Shown: positions 21,139 to 33,722, numbered from the stretch's first letter. The stretch is DNA of 64,000 nt from Meghimatium bilineatum (GCA_034231615.1 CM067317.1:19985379-20049378), one strand, 5' to 3'. A program made the numbers and translations. The notes: generated from the sequence alone by a model not told the origin.

Positions 21139-23262
21139 TATGTGATGGAATGACGTAATTACAGACGTTCTGAGACGTCACAATATTACTGCATATCAAA
21201 TATGTGAAGGAATGACGTAGTTACAGACGTTCTGAGACGTCACAATATTACTACATATCAAATATGTGAAGGAATGACGTAGTTACAGACGTTCTGAGAC
21301 GTCACAATATTACCGCATATCAAATATGTGAAGGAATGACGTAGTTACAGACGTTCTGAGACGTCACAATATTACTGCATATCAAATATGTGAAGGAATG
21401 ACGTAGTTACAGACGTTCTGAGACGTCACAATATTACTACATATCACATATGTGAAGGAATGACGTAGTTACAGACGTTCTGAGACGTCACAATATTACT
21501 GCATATCAAATATGTGAAGGAATGACGTAGTTACAGACGTTCTGAGACGTCACAATATTACTACATATCAAATATGTGAAGGAATGACGTAGTTACAGAC
21601 GTTCTGAGACGTCACAATATTACTACATATCACATATGTGAAGGAATGACGTAGTTACAGACGTTCTGAGACGTCACAATATTACTACATATCACATATG
21701 TGAAGGAATGACGTAGTTACAGACGTTCTGAGACGTCACAATATTACTGCATATCAAATATGTGAAGGAATGACGTAGTTACAGACGTTCTGAGACGTCA
21801 CAATATTACTACATATCACATATGTGAAGGAATGACGTAGTTACAGACGTTCTGAGACGTCACAATATTACTGCATATCAAATATGTGAAGGAATGACGT
21901 AGTTACAGACGTTCTGAGACGTCACAATATTACTGCATATCAAATATGTGAAGGAATGACGTAGTTACAGACGTTCTGAGACGTCACAATATTACTGCAT
22001 ATCAAATATGTGAAGGAATGACGTAGTTACAGACGTTCTGAGACGTCACAATATTACTGCATATCAAATATGTGAAGGAATGACGTAGTTACAGACGTTC
22101 TGAGACGTCACAATATTACTGCATATCAAATATGTGAAGGAATGACGTAGTTACAGACGTTATGAGACGTCACAATATTACTGCATATCAAATATGTGAA
22201 GGAATGACGTAGTTACAGACGTTCTGAGACGTCACAATATTACTGCATATCAAATATGTGAAGGAATGACGTAGTTACAGACGTTCTGAGACGTCACAAT
22301 ATTACTGCATATCAAATATGTGAAGGAATGACGTAGTTACAGACGTTCTGAGACGTCACAATATTACTGCATATCAAATATGTGAAGGAATGACGTAGTT
22401 ACAGACGTTCTGAGACGTCACAATATTACTACATATCACATATGTGAAGGAATGACGTAGTTACAGACGTTCTGAGACGTCACAATATTACTGCATATCA
22501 AATATGTGAAGGAATGACGTAGTTACAGACGTTCTGAGACGTCACAATATTACTGCATATCAAATATGTGAAGGAATGACGTAGTTACAGACGTTCTGAG
22601 ACGTCACAATATTACTGCATATCAAATATGTGAAGGAATGACGTAGTTACAGACGTTCTGAGACGTCACAATATTACTGCATATCAAATATGTGAAGGAA
22701 TGACGTAGTTACAGACGTTCTGAGACGTCACAATATTACTGCATATCAAATATGTGAAGGAATGACGTAGTTACAGACGTTCTGAGACGTCACAATATTA
22801 CTGCATATCAAATATGTTAAGGAATGACGTAGTTACAGACGTTATGAGACGTCACAATATTACTGCATATCAAATATGTGAAGGAATGACGTAGTTACAG
22901 ACGTTCTGAGACGTCACAATATTACTGCATATCAAATATGTGAAGGAATGACGTAGTTACAGACGTTCTGAGACGTCACAATATTACTGCATATCAAATA
23001 TGTGAAGGAATGACGTAGTTACAGACGTTCTGAGACGTCACAATATTACTTCATATCAAATATGTGAAGGAATGACGTAGTTACAGACGTTCTGAGACGT
23101 CACAATATTACTACATATCAAATATGTGAAGGAATGACGTAGTTACAGACGTTCTGAGACGTCACAATATTACTGCATATCAAATATGTGAAGGAATGAC
23201 GTAGTTACAGACGTTCTGAGACGTCACAATATTACTGCATATCAAATATGTGAAGGAATGAA
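21139..23262. repeat. 62-bp satellite, about 34 copies
   Basis: Unit atatgtgaaggaatgacgta, gttacagacgttctgagacg, tcacaatattactgcatatc, aa. Copies differ mostly at two linked sites (ctgcatatcaaat, ctacatatcaaat, ctacatatcacat). A rare gttatgagacg variant recurs 682 bp apart (near 22160 and 22842, eleven units). Each unit holds tgacgta…gacgt…acgtca, an inverted pair of CRE-like half sites. Confidence 0.98.
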
Positions 23263-23675
23263 AGTTTTGATCTATGACTGGTATACTCTCCATAATTCTC
23301 GGATAGTTCTAAAAATCGCGTAGAATCAACAGTTATATTCTAGTTCACCATTATAATCAGAAATAGCCATCTCCGTATGGAAGATTGGCTGGAACAAACC
23401 TCGAATATCTTCTGTCTCTTGGTTGGATGCTGCTCTCTGATAGACTATCCTATCCATCTCATGATGTTATTACTTCAAACGCATCTCTGCTTATCTTTCG
23501 CTCGTCTACCATCAACTCTAGCTGCAAGTAAGGTCTCTAAAAAGGTGTCTTGTCTTTGAAAATGTTCTATGTGTTTGATATTTATTTCCTTAACTAGTTA
23601 TTTTCTTCACACACAGTACTGTGCTAACCAGTATGTGTTTGAGAACGAAAGAAGACGAATATAATACATGATATA
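23263..23675. other. Intron sequence after the satellite
   Basis: Nothing recognised. The array ends cleanly at gtgaaggaatgaaagttttg. Confidence 0.45.
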
Positions 23676-23871
<196 letters not shown>

Positions 23872-23949
23872 GAAGAGTGTGTGAGCGTATACGTGGTCAT
23901 TGTATGTCCTGCATAGGGTATTTATGCAAAAACAGGAACTGAGTAATAT

Positions 23950-24182
23950 CTATCATAATTAAATCTTCTATGCGATCAAGTATCTACTTGAACAGTATAT
24001 CTGATGATTGAACCTTCTATGCGATCAAGTATCTAGTTGAACAGTATATCTGATGATTGAACCTTCTATGCGATCAAGTATCTAGTTGAACAGTATATCT
24101 GATGATTGAACCTTCTATGCGATCAAGTAACTAGTTGAAGAGTATATCTGATGATTGAACCTTCTATGTGATCGCGATCAAG
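23950..24182. repeat. 49-bp minisatellite, about 4.5 copies
   Basis: Unit tgatgattgaaccttctatg, cgatcaagtatctagttgaa, cagtatatc. Ends in the variant tgtgatcgcgatcaagtc. Confidence 0.95.
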
Positions 24183-24464
24183 TCACATCCACATAATATT
24201 TGTACTTGCTTCTATCTCTTTTCTCGTCCATTTTTTTTGGTCCCACTTTTTCGAAACGATTTTATCTGACCTGTGCTTAGAGTTTGTTTGTATCTAAACA
24301 AATCATCAGCCAAGGCTTCCCAACTTTTAGAGTCAACAGACAAATTTTTCATCCATGATTTACAGATGACTCGAATACTGGAAACCTCACTGTTTATTAA
24401 TCAATTTGTATTTTATTTACATACATATAATCGCAGACATGCAATGATGACTCGTCCAGTGTGA

Positions 24465-24830
24465 AAATCAAGAAATTATTCGCAATGGCTATGACTTCCG
24501 CGGCAAGGTTGAATATAGTATGGAAAAGCAAAATAGTTGATCAAGGTAAGGTTCTATCCATTTTTGTGAAAGAATCTTGTGAATATTCAGCCTTGGAAAA
24601 GCTGGAGCTCACTGCATATGCAGAAAAAGAATAGACGTATGAGTACAAGTGCAACAGTGCTCTACATATGCTCGACAGGTACGATTTTTGACAGTGGTGA
24701 AACGGCGTAAGCTTGTATGGTGTGGACAAGTAACAAGACACAGATCGCTTTTAAAGACTATCTTGAAGAGAACAGGGTTGAAGGCGAAGAAGTGATACAA
24801 GAAAATTCTTGTTTTGATCACAACAAGGAA
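24465..24830 (+). mobile_element. LINE ORF2 C-terminal relic
   Basis: Frame-shifted translation shows AMAMTSAARLNIVWKSK near 24486-24537 and VVKRRKLVWCGQVTRH near 24693-24740. These are the marks of the widespread LINE tail AxxxRLxxIWxS … TVKRRKLxWFGHVxRH. Stops break it, and the gene-like minus frames opposite are shadows. Confidence 0.8.
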
Positions 24831-24924
24831 TAGTCAGAGCGTGATCTTTTTCATACTCGTCCTGTGACAGAAGATATGGATGTTTAGCAGACTTTTTGTT
24901 TACAATGCGGCTCCCCTATGACTG

Positions 24925-25175
24925 TCACGTGTTATTATTATCATAGGACCCGAAAGAGGAGCAATGAATAGTAACACTGTCACACATGTCGTATGAGATG
25001 ACCAATCAGTATAGCATGTGAGGTTCGATAAAAACCGTGTAGAGGCCAAGTTGACTAAAAATATCATGACGAAATGGATGTGTCAGAAAGACAGACGTAC
25101 ATATCGCAGCCAAGCTGTTAATTACAATAGAACACATTCCATTCTCCGAATCAACACGAATGTAAGAACAAACGA
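24925..25175 (+). repeat. Dispersed repeat family C
   Basis: ggagcaatgaatagtaacac tgtcacacatgtcgtatgag, ggatgtgtcagaaagacag, atcgcagccaagctgttaat, cacattccattctccg. The frames at 25006-25233 on both strands lie in it. Confidence 0.8.
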
Positions 25176-25244
25176 CGAAGAAGCTTACATATATAATGGT
25201 TTTATTTCCGTCGTCGGCTCTCACTCAGATTAGATACTTCTAGT

Positions 25245-25390
25245 AACAGGACAATAGCTCCACTTGATTTCCAGCTTGATATAGTCTAGAGAACGAAGAT
25301 ACTTTGTGTCGCCTTTTTATTTGCACCAACGGCATGATAAATCCAAATTCGTCGGTAAATTATATGCTACAATTACATGTTAAATATGGT
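25245..25390 (-). repeat. Dispersed repeat family C, variant C'
   Basis: gatatagtctagagaacgaa, tttgtgtcgcctttttattt, gcaccaacggcatgataaat. Matches 50570-50740 and the inverse of 61185-61335. Confidence 0.7.
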
Positions 25391-25439
25391 ATAACCATAT
25401 ATGGTATAAGACATATGAATGTTTCACTTCAGTCAGTTT

Positions 25440-26745
25440 CATTCAATTAATTGCGTTTCCAACTGTAACTTCTCTGTTCTTTTGCACAGATGTGTTCTCA
25501 ACTGCAACTTCTCACTTGTTTTTATCAGATAATTGTATTCCCAACTGTAACTTCTCACTTGTTTTTATCAGATAATTGTATTCCCAACTGTAACTTCTCA
25601 GTTATTTTACACAGATAAATGTGTTCCCAACTGTAACTTCTCACTTGTTTTACACAGATAAACGTGTTCCCAACTGTAACTTCTCACTTGTTTTACACAG
25701 ATAAACGTGTTCCCAACTGTAACTTCTCACTTGTTTTACACAGATAAACGTGTTCCCAACTGTAACTTCTCACTTGTTTTACACAGATAAATGTGTTCCC
25801 AACTGTAACTTCTCACTTGTTTTACACAGATAAACGTGTTCCCAACTGTAACTTCTCACTTGTTTTACACAGATAAATGTGTTCCCAACTGCAACTTCTC
25901 ACTTGTTTTACACAGATAAACGTGTTCCCAACTGTAACTTCTCACTTGTTTTACAGATAAACGTGTTCCCAACTGTAACTTCTCACTTGTTTTACACAGA
26001 TAAATGTGTTCCCAACTGTAACTTCTCACTTGTTTTACACAGATAAACGTGTTCCCAACTGTAACTTCTCACTTGTTTTACACAGATAAATGTGTACTCA
26101 ACTATAACTTCTCACTTGTTTTACAGATAAACGTGTTCCTAACTGTAACTTCTCACTTGTTTTACACAGATAAATGTGTACTCAACTATAACTTCTCACT
26201 TGTTTTACAGATAAACGTGTTCCCAACTGTAACTTCTCAGTTATTTTACACAGATAATTGTGTTCCCAACTGTAACTTCTCACTTATTTTACACAGATAA
26301 ATGTGTTCCCAGCTGTAATTTCTCACTTGTTTTACACAGATAAACGTGTTCCCAGCTGTAACTTCTCACTTGTTTTACACAGATAAATGTGTTCCCAACT
26401 GTAACTTCTCACTTGTTTTACACAGATAAATGTGTTCCCAGCTGTAATTTCTCACTTATTTTACACAGATAAATGTGTTCCCAACTGTATCTTCTCACTT
26501 GTTTTACACAGATAAACGTGTTCCCAACTGTATCTTCTCACTTGTTTTACACAGATAAACGTGTTCCCAACTGTAACTTCTCAGTTATTTTACACAGATA
26601 AACGTGTTCCCAGCTGTAACTTCTCACTTGTTTTACACAGATAAATGTGTTCCCAGCTGTAATTTCTCACTTATTTTACACAGATAAATGTGTTCCCAAC
26701 TGTAACTTCTCATTTGTTTTACTTAGACAATCGTGTTCCCTAGGA
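25440..26745. repeat. 43-bp minisatellite, about 30 copies
   Basis: Unit gtgttcccaactgtaacttc, tcacttgttttacacagata, aac, with 40-bp units lacking cac and C/T, A/G variants. Each plus-strand unit carries a splice-acceptor-like cacttgttttacacag. The 83-codon frame within it is an artefact. Confidence 0.97.
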
Positions 26746-27271
26746 AAATATCTAATACTTTCCGTTTCCAAATGCAAGAACTAAAATTGCAGGCAGCGGA
26801 CCGCAACACACGGAGAATCAAAACCTCTGCCCTATGTGCCACCTGTGGCACGGAAGGAACAAACTAACCTATTCATTACAATTAGCTGCTGTTCATAAAT
26901 GACGTAGGCAAATAGGGCGGGGAAGGGGTCTCAAAAAGTTTGACAGTTGTTGAAAATGGGAAGTTGGGTTGAAAAAAGTTGACCCCGAAAACATTATTTT
27001 TAATACACTATATTAAATTGTCTGGTTAAAATTTTTATCTTATATCTTAAAAATATTATGTAGTTTTATGTCCTAAAATAAGTTATCCAGGAAAAAGGGT
27101 TTTTGGTTACATTTTTTTTGATATAATTAAGTAGGGGTCCCTGTAGTTGTGACAGACAATGACACGGGGGAAGGGCGCAAAATAAAACCAAAAAAAACAA
27201 CAAATTGTTGAAAAAATTAAGGAAGTCTCTTATCTGAACTGTTCTTTAAACAGAAATGAGAAGAAATTATT
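26746..27271. other. Intron sequence, nothing recognised
   Basis: Homopolymer-rich, no frame of note. Confidence 0.45.
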
Positions 27272-27395
27272 TTAACTAGTCAATCCCTTGATTCAATATT
27301 TTGTCTATCGCTGACAGATGGGACACAATTATAAATAAACTAGTCAATCCCTTGATTCAATATTTTGTCTATCGCTGACAGATGAATCATATAAC
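27272..27395. repeat. 64-bp tandem duplication
   Basis: ctagtcaatcccttgattca plus atattttgtctatcgctgacagatg occurs at 27276 and 27340. Confidence 0.95.
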
Positions 27396-27764
27396 TATAA
27401 ACAAATAATCACAAGGGGATTTTACTTAGGAAAAGTATGATAAGTTGGAAAGCCCTACACATTTCATAATTAACCCGATTTCATTTACTGATCAGCTTTT
27501 TTTTGTTGTATAGATAAGCGAATGTTGGACTACGATCAAACTGCTAAGACATGTTAAACTCTGAAATATGACATCTGATGAGGAAACACAGAATATAACG
27601 GATACATAAGAACACATGTAAAAGTGATGAGTTCAGCGAGTGATAATGCTAATTGATCGTTCTTCTGTGGCTATTGACAGTTCTACCTAATGCATGACTT
27701 AGTTTTAGATTTAAGCTTTCAGCTTCTAATCTTCGGAGATAGGAAGAGGAGTGAGAAAGTTGAT

Positions 27765-28268
27765 GACTTACTCTTAGATCTAGGTAGGGAAAATACAGGT
27801 GAGAGAGGCAGGATAATCCATTGCAGTCTTAGATCTAAGTAGGGAAAATACAGGTGAGAGAGGCAGGATAATCCATTGCAGTCTTAGATCTAAGTAGGGA
27901 AAATACAGGTGAGAGAGGCAGGATAATCCATTGCAGTCTTAGATCTAAGTAGGGAAAATACAGGTGAGAGAGGCAGGATAATCCATTGCAGTCTTAGATC
28001 TAAGTAGGGAAAATATAGTTGAGAGAGGAAACGGAGTAAATTACCTAGTGTTATATCTAAGTAGGGAAAATATAGTTGAGAGAGGCAGGATCATCCATTG
28101 CAGTCTTAGATCTAAGTAGGGAAAATACAGGTGACAGAGGAAACGGAGTAAATTACCTAGTGTTAGATCTAAGTAGGGAAAATACAGGTGAGAGAGGAAA
28201 CGGAGTAAATTATCTAGTGTTAGATCTAAGTAGGGAAAATATAGTTGAGAGATGAGTAAATTACCTCG
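27765..28268. repeat. 55-bp minisatellite, about 9 copies
   Basis: Unit agtcttagatctaagtaggg, aaaatacaggtgagagaggc, aggataatccattgc. A second unit type replaces the end by gaaacggagtaaattaccta gtg, and the two types alternate in the right half. Confidence 0.95.
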
Positions 28269-28394
28269 TGTTTATGGATATAGTTCAGTGTGTTAGAACA
28301 TTTATTTTTGGGTATATTTTTAAGGAATCAGAGTTTATCTCTGTTTCACATGTTTTATAGAACTGCAAGGTGAATACTAAATGACTCGCGTCTG

Positions 28395-28630
28395 TGTTGA
28401 CGAGACCCGACATGGGAGCAAAGAATAACATCACTGTGACCTGCTATGTATACTACAAGAGGGCGACTAATGACGGTGCGGTGGAATTGGTTGTCCGATC
28501 ACACAGGTCAAAGTAACTCAAAAGTCGGATGCGCCATATCTAAAGACAAAACGTAAACAATATGCATAAACAATGACACCATGCGTTCCTTTCTCCCGAC
28601 TATATTCCGCTAATCGTTATGAGTTTGGTA
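28395..28630 (+). repeat. Dispersed repeat family C
   Basis: gggagcaaagaataacatca ctgtgacctgctatgtatac, agagggcgactaatgac, gtggaattggttgtcc, gcgttcctttctcccgacta tattccgctaatc. About 125 bp after the 55-bp array. Confidence 0.85.
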
Positions 28631-29096
28631 ACAAACACGGAAGAGGAGAAACTAATTGACAGTATAGTTGTTGCTTGCTTCAAATCTGGAGTTCTTAGTG
28701 CCATGTCTATTCTATCTAACTGTTTGGGACATTCAATTATTTCTTCATATACAACTCATGTTCAAAATACTCAAATCAGATTTGTGTACTGTCTACGCAA
28801 CGAAGGTTCCTTGAAATGGATCTCCAACATATTGTGTTTGGTGCTTTAGACGATAGTGTATGCGTTTTTACCAATGTCTCCTTGCTACGTTTACGCGCAT
28901 CTTTGAATTATATTCAAATCTTTCTTTTATTGATTTCTCTTTTCTGTTGCTATAAAGTGAGCAAGCACAGAAATATTGAAATATAGAAGGCAGTTTCATT
29001 TGTTACTAGCAGTCAGTCTGGATGTAGTATCAATATTTATCAATTATCAATATTACATCAATCATGGAGTCAGAGAAAGCTAACATAAACAATTAG
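28631..29096. other. Intron sequence, nothing recognised
   Basis: A 76-codon plus frame (28619-28849) begins in the family C end and has no recognised domain. Confidence 0.45.
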
Positions 29097-29290
29097 TAGA
29101 TCTATTCATAGTAATGTGTTGCCATTATGTTAACTAAAACTTCACAGTAACGTAATATTGTATTGTAATAATGTTAACTGGAACTGCACAGTAAAGTAAT
29201 GGGTTAACTGAACTTAACAGTATTGGCATATAATACTAAACTGAAACTTCACAGTAAAGTAATTGTCATTATGTTAACTGAAACTTCACT
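29097..29290. repeat. Degenerate tandem repeat
   Basis: Words attatgttaactaaaactt and cacagtaaagtaat recur about four times with irregular spacing of roughly 45-60 bp. Confidence 0.7.
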
Positions 29291-30329
29291 TTCCACTTCT
29301 CTTTCTTGTGCAACCACATATATTTATCTTTATAACTTGGACCTTTCAGACGTATCACAATGTGCTGTCAGCATAGCTGCGACGCACTCACATCTTTCAG
29401 CAAAGTACATCAGGTTTTGCCAACCCTCTCACGCTTCTTTTTTCTATTGATCTTGACTACACAGAAACTAGAACTACCAAACAATCTTCTGCTGTATCTT
29501 TGTTTTCTATATCGCAAAGTAACATCCGTATAAAGGACAAGTCCACTTAGTGTTTCGTTGTATGTGTCAGAGGTCACGAAATATGTCCCGCTGACCTGTA
29601 AAATATATTACAGATAGTCGTCCACAGGGCTGCGACAGGATGCGTAGATGGTACATTTTCGATAATATTAAGTAGGCATACCAGGATCAACCATCTTCTT
29701 GGAAAGTCCATCCTTCTGAGCTACGGTAACATTGTAAAATGTATACTATAATATTGGACAGTGTTAAACATGCTCAGTGCAGCTACCAATAAGATAAACA
29801 AGCTATAGCTTAGGGCCCCTTTTTTAAATGTTACTATCTATATAGTTCTTAACTGTTAAATGGTCCCATATCTCAAATAGCTTAAGGCCTTATCAAGTCT
29901 AAATTCGGCGCTGGACATGCTGCAAACATAATATAATATCTGAAACAAAATATCTATCTATTACAATCACAGAAAACATACAATCTTCATTATTAATCAA
30001 CAACTAAAATAAACATAATCATGATACTTGATCGCCACACATTCTTATAATTTAGCGTCGGGTACCATTTTAGATTCTCAATGCTGAGATAACACCAATT
30101 CAGGATTGACCTGTTTACCGTTAGTGGCTTTAAAAAGTGTGACATTTCTTTTACCTTAACAATCTACCGACATTTTCATTTTAAATATACCTGGTAATAT
30201 GTTATGAGGAACGGTACTGCGTTACACTTGACTTAGTCAAAAAGACATCTATGTAGGTATATGCAATATATCCACACAGGAAAAACAAGAAAAGTTGACT
30301 TGTGTAACTACAAGATAGCTCTTATGATA
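29291..30329. other. Intron sequence, nothing recognised
   Basis: No recognised content in about 1 kb. Confidence 0.45.
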
Positions 30330-30400
30330 TGCATACTAAACTTTATGTGTGTATATGTATATGTGTGTGTATATGTATATATGTGTGTATATGTATAAAT
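30330..30400. repeat. (gtat)n-type microsatellite
   Basis: Alternating gtgtgtatatgtatat words next to a MITE. Confidence 0.9.
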
Positions 30401-30401
30401 A

Positions 30402-30607
30402 TAAGGCGTCTATAAAGTCGCTGTGCAATGAATTTGAAATGGCATATATGTGCTCAATATGACTTTATTGAAAGCTGTATATTTCCATGGTCCGGTGTAC
30501 TGTGTGACTGGCAGATTACTGTTTGTTGCGGTTAACTTTGTTCGCTTTCATGTGATGTAATTTCACCAGCAATGTAAATGACTAGATATTGACTTTATAG
30601 ACACCCT
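30402..30607. mobile_element. Short element with inverted ends (MITE-like, about 206 bp)
   Basis: Left end aggcgtctataaagtc and right end gactttatagacaccct are inverted repeats with one or two mismatches. The interior has no frame. Microsatellites abut both ends, hiding any target-site duplication. Confidence 0.65.
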
Positions 30608-30631
30608 CTGTGTGTATACGCGCGCGCACAT

Positions 30632-30678
<47 letters not shown>

Positions 30679-30680
30679 GA
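30608..30680. repeat. Compound microsatellite (gt)(cg)(ca)(ga)n
   Basis: Follows the right end of the MITE directly. Confidence 0.95.
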
Positions 30681-31101
30681 GAGTACATTTTTACAAGTGT
30701 ATTTGATTCTTATACAATCATTCTTATGATCCAACTGTTTGATTACTCAGAAAATGTTCATATTAGTTATGTAAATGTCCATACCAAGTAATGCATGCAT
30801 TTCAATACTAGACAATAGAACATGCGTTTGATAAGTATTGCAAACAAAGCAACAACATAATGGAAATTATTATATTCAGTGATACACAACACCAAGTCAT
30901 CAGATGCATCATGGTAAATTAATTTTCAACCATATGTCAATGGCAATCATATAAACATTGGACAATTTACCGCCAGTTGTGGAACATGCATAATTTTCAA
31001 AGACGTGATCATGTCAATAGCTTTTTCAGAGTTCCTAAGGACATGCGCAAGCGCAAAGACAATCATCCCAATGAAAAATTTATGAAAAGTGTTGTAAAAT
31101 A
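30681..31101. other. Intron sequence, nothing recognised
   Basis: AT-rich, no features. Confidence 0.4.
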
Positions 31102-31640
31102 TAAGTGATTTGTGAAGCTATCTCAAATTGGTTTAATAAGGTATACTGCTGAGGCATTATGTGAAGCTAACTCAGCGTGGTTTAATAAGGTATACTGCTG
31201 AGGCATTATGTGAAGCTATCTCAGCTTGGTTTAATAAGGTATACTGCTGATGCATTATGTGAAGCTATCTCAGCTTGGTTTAATAAGGTATACTTCTGAG
31301 GCATTATGTGAAGCTATCTCAGCTTGGTTTAATAAGGTATACTGCTGAGGCATTTGAAGCTATCTCAGCATGGTTTAATAAGGTATACTGCTGAGGCATT
31401 ATGTGAAGCTATCTCAGCATGGTTTAATAAGGTATACTGCTGAGGCATTTGAAGCTATCTCAGCTTGGTTTAATAAGGTATACTGCTGATGCATTCGAAG
31501 CTATCTCAGCTTGGTTTAATAAGGTATACTGCTGAAACATTCTGTGAATCTATCTCAGCTTGGTTTAATAAGGTATACTGCTGAAATATTATGTGAAGCT
31601 ATCTCAGCTCGGCTTAATAAGGTATACTGCTGAGACAATT
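31102..31640. repeat. 49-bp minisatellite with 44-bp variants, about 11 copies
   Basis: Unit gaagctatctcagcttggtt, taataaggtatactgctgag, gcattatgt. Some units lose tatgt. Confidence 0.97.
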
Positions 31641-32324
31641 TGTACCGAGTTACAGCACTCCAATTTGCATTCATGAAGTAGTGATTCACTGATGACATCT
31701 TACTAACTTTGTAACCAGGTGCTAACCAAAAGTTCCTCGACTCAAGTATGAACCAAAAGGTAGAACATTCTTGTGTTGCTAAATTATGCTAACCTAAATT
31801 ATTCTTGAACTATTTGTCAGATTGTATTTTTGTGTCTATTTTCCCCACAAGTTTCTGCATCATTATGCAGCGCTGTAAATATCAATTATCTGGGGTGTCT
31901 GAAGAGAGATGTTTTCAAGGAAAACCCAAAAACGGAAGAATTGTGTACGTAGTATGTAACCTGAGAACATACACGTTTAAAGTCTTGACTAAAGTCGCAT
32001 ATTGTGTTCGGAATATTGATTGGCTGAATACGGAATAAGTTTCCCCAGGTTGTGATGACGATATGTGCCAGATGAACGGGCCTGAGTCAGCTCTACTGTT
32101 TTCTTATGTTTTAAAAAAAAATATATGACTTCTCTTTTGGTAGATACTAATATATGTTTTTTAATTTAAAAAAAAACAACACTAAAATGATTGGGAGCTT
32201 GGGGAGTTTAAACCATCTTTGAATTAAACTAGCTTTTACTGATGAGTGCCATGTCTAAATAGTTTTTTGTTTGTTTTAGAAACACAAAGACAGAACATTC
32301 ATATTCGTACACAAGGACCTAAAG
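31641..32324. other. Intron sequence, nothing recognised
   Basis: A 77-codon plus frame (31805-32038) without recognised features, plus A/T homopolymers near 32110-32180. Confidence 0.45.
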
Positions 32325-32610
32325 GCGTGTTTGTGTTCCTGAGGATACTTTAATATTTGTACAGGATGTTCGTTGATGTAATAATCCTTGTTTCGTATGG
32401 TCCGTTCTCAGTGACTTGAGTACACAGGTTGAAAGTCTTGATGAGACACATCTTTTTTTTTAGGGGATGTGGTTTGTCAAGTGCGGAAAACCTGTTTACT
32501 TGTGTTGCAAAGCGATTCGGTGCTGCTAGAACAGACCTGGTTCAATTCCCATCAGCTGTAATAATTATTTTCATTTATCCTCATGCTTCCTACTTCAATT
32601 TACTTCTGGA
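32325..32610 (+). mobile_element. SINE family F
   Basis: gtttgtgttcctgaggatac, gagtacacaggttgaaagtc, gtcaagtgcggaaaacctgt, ggttcaattcccatcagctg, then a tail of aataattattttcatttatc. It has the most complete B box of the family. An insertion of poly-T (32452-32461) interrupts it. Confidence 0.82.
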
Positions 32611-32729
32611 AAAGGGACTGACTACATGCAGGTCATTACTGGTTGAAGTTTACAACCAGAAAACAAAACGTAAGCCCGGTGCTACCGCCATGTAGTGCTG
32701 AAATAGGATTCTATGACATGACAATGAAA

Positions 32730-32840
32730 TGAGGCTAGCCTATGGTCATTATTTTCATACTTTGTGTCTCCTGCCAACGAAGGCCAACCAAATGCACGAA
32801 AATAATCGGAAACATGAAGACTTGTTTCGATTCTGTTTGT
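32730..32840. mobile_element. Possible MITE related to family E
   Basis: Core tactttgtgtctcctgccaa with flanks ending gaaacatgaagacttgtttc resembles the family E plan. The arms are imperfect. Confidence 0.4.
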
Positions 32841-32892
32841 AGTCCTTTACTGTCTATAGCTTCGAATTAGCTACCTGCTCATCTGGATAAGT

Positions 32893-33072
32893 AAAGCCGG
32901 TGGTCATGATGCTGACTACATCATCCCTAGTATGCCGTTGGTCAATGTAAAATACGAGCTTAAAAACCGCATTTCCCAATAAAGCCGGTGGTCATGATGC
33001 TGACCACATCATCCCTAGGTATGCCATTGGTCAATGTAAAATACGAGCCTAAAAACCTCATTCCCCAATAAG
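32893..33072. repeat. About 88-bp tandem duplication
   Basis: aaagccggtggtcatgatgc tgaccacatcatccctag and tcaatgtaaaatacgagc occur twice. Confidence 0.95.
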
Positions 33073-33194
33073 CCTTACAGGAATAGATATTTATCTTTAT
33101 ATACACCGATCCTTCAAAAGATAATCACATATTAGACATATATGTGCCAGTACGCAAAGAAAGGTACAGAATGCGTTAAGGATTGACTTCATTG

Positions 33195-33345
33195 TATTAG
33201 AATTTCATCCTATGTGCCCAACGAAGTGGCACATCGACTGCCAAGAGCATTACACACAGCAAGTAACTTCATAGCTTAAGCGATAATCCCCATAAATCTC
33301 CAGAAACAGATGCATAATCAACCACTGTGCTACGGAGATTCTCGC
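33195..33345 (-). mobile_element. SINE family B (truncated)
   Basis: Inverse copy: caacgaagtggcacatcgac, agtaacttcatagcttaagc, gataatccccataaatctcc, aaccactgtgctacggag. The B box region is deleted. Confidence 0.75.
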
Positions 33346-33431
33346 TCCAAAGAGTGTGATGGAGAAATGAAGTGGTTAGACACGGACAATTATCACGAAC
33401 AATCACGCAATCTACCTGTTCAGTATGTACT

Positions 33432-33722
33432 GAAAGCTCTTTTCTATTGGTTTATAATACTGAATTTAGTTCAGCAATTCTCCTGCTCTTTTCTATTGGT
33501 TTACAATACTGAATTTAGTTCAGCAATTCTCCTACTCATGTCTATTGGTTTACAATACTGAATTTAGTTCAGCAATTCTCCTGCTCTTTTCTATTGGTTT
33601 ACAATACTGAATTTAGTTCAGCAATTCTTCTGCTCTGTTCTATTGGTTTACAAAACTGAATTTAGTTCAGCAATCCTTCTGCTCTTTTCTATTGGTTTAC
33701 AATACTGAATTTAGTTCTAAAT
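33432..33722. repeat. 49-bp minisatellite, about 6 copies
   Basis: Unit ttctattggtttacaatact, gaatttagttcagcaattct, cctgctctt. Confidence 0.97.
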
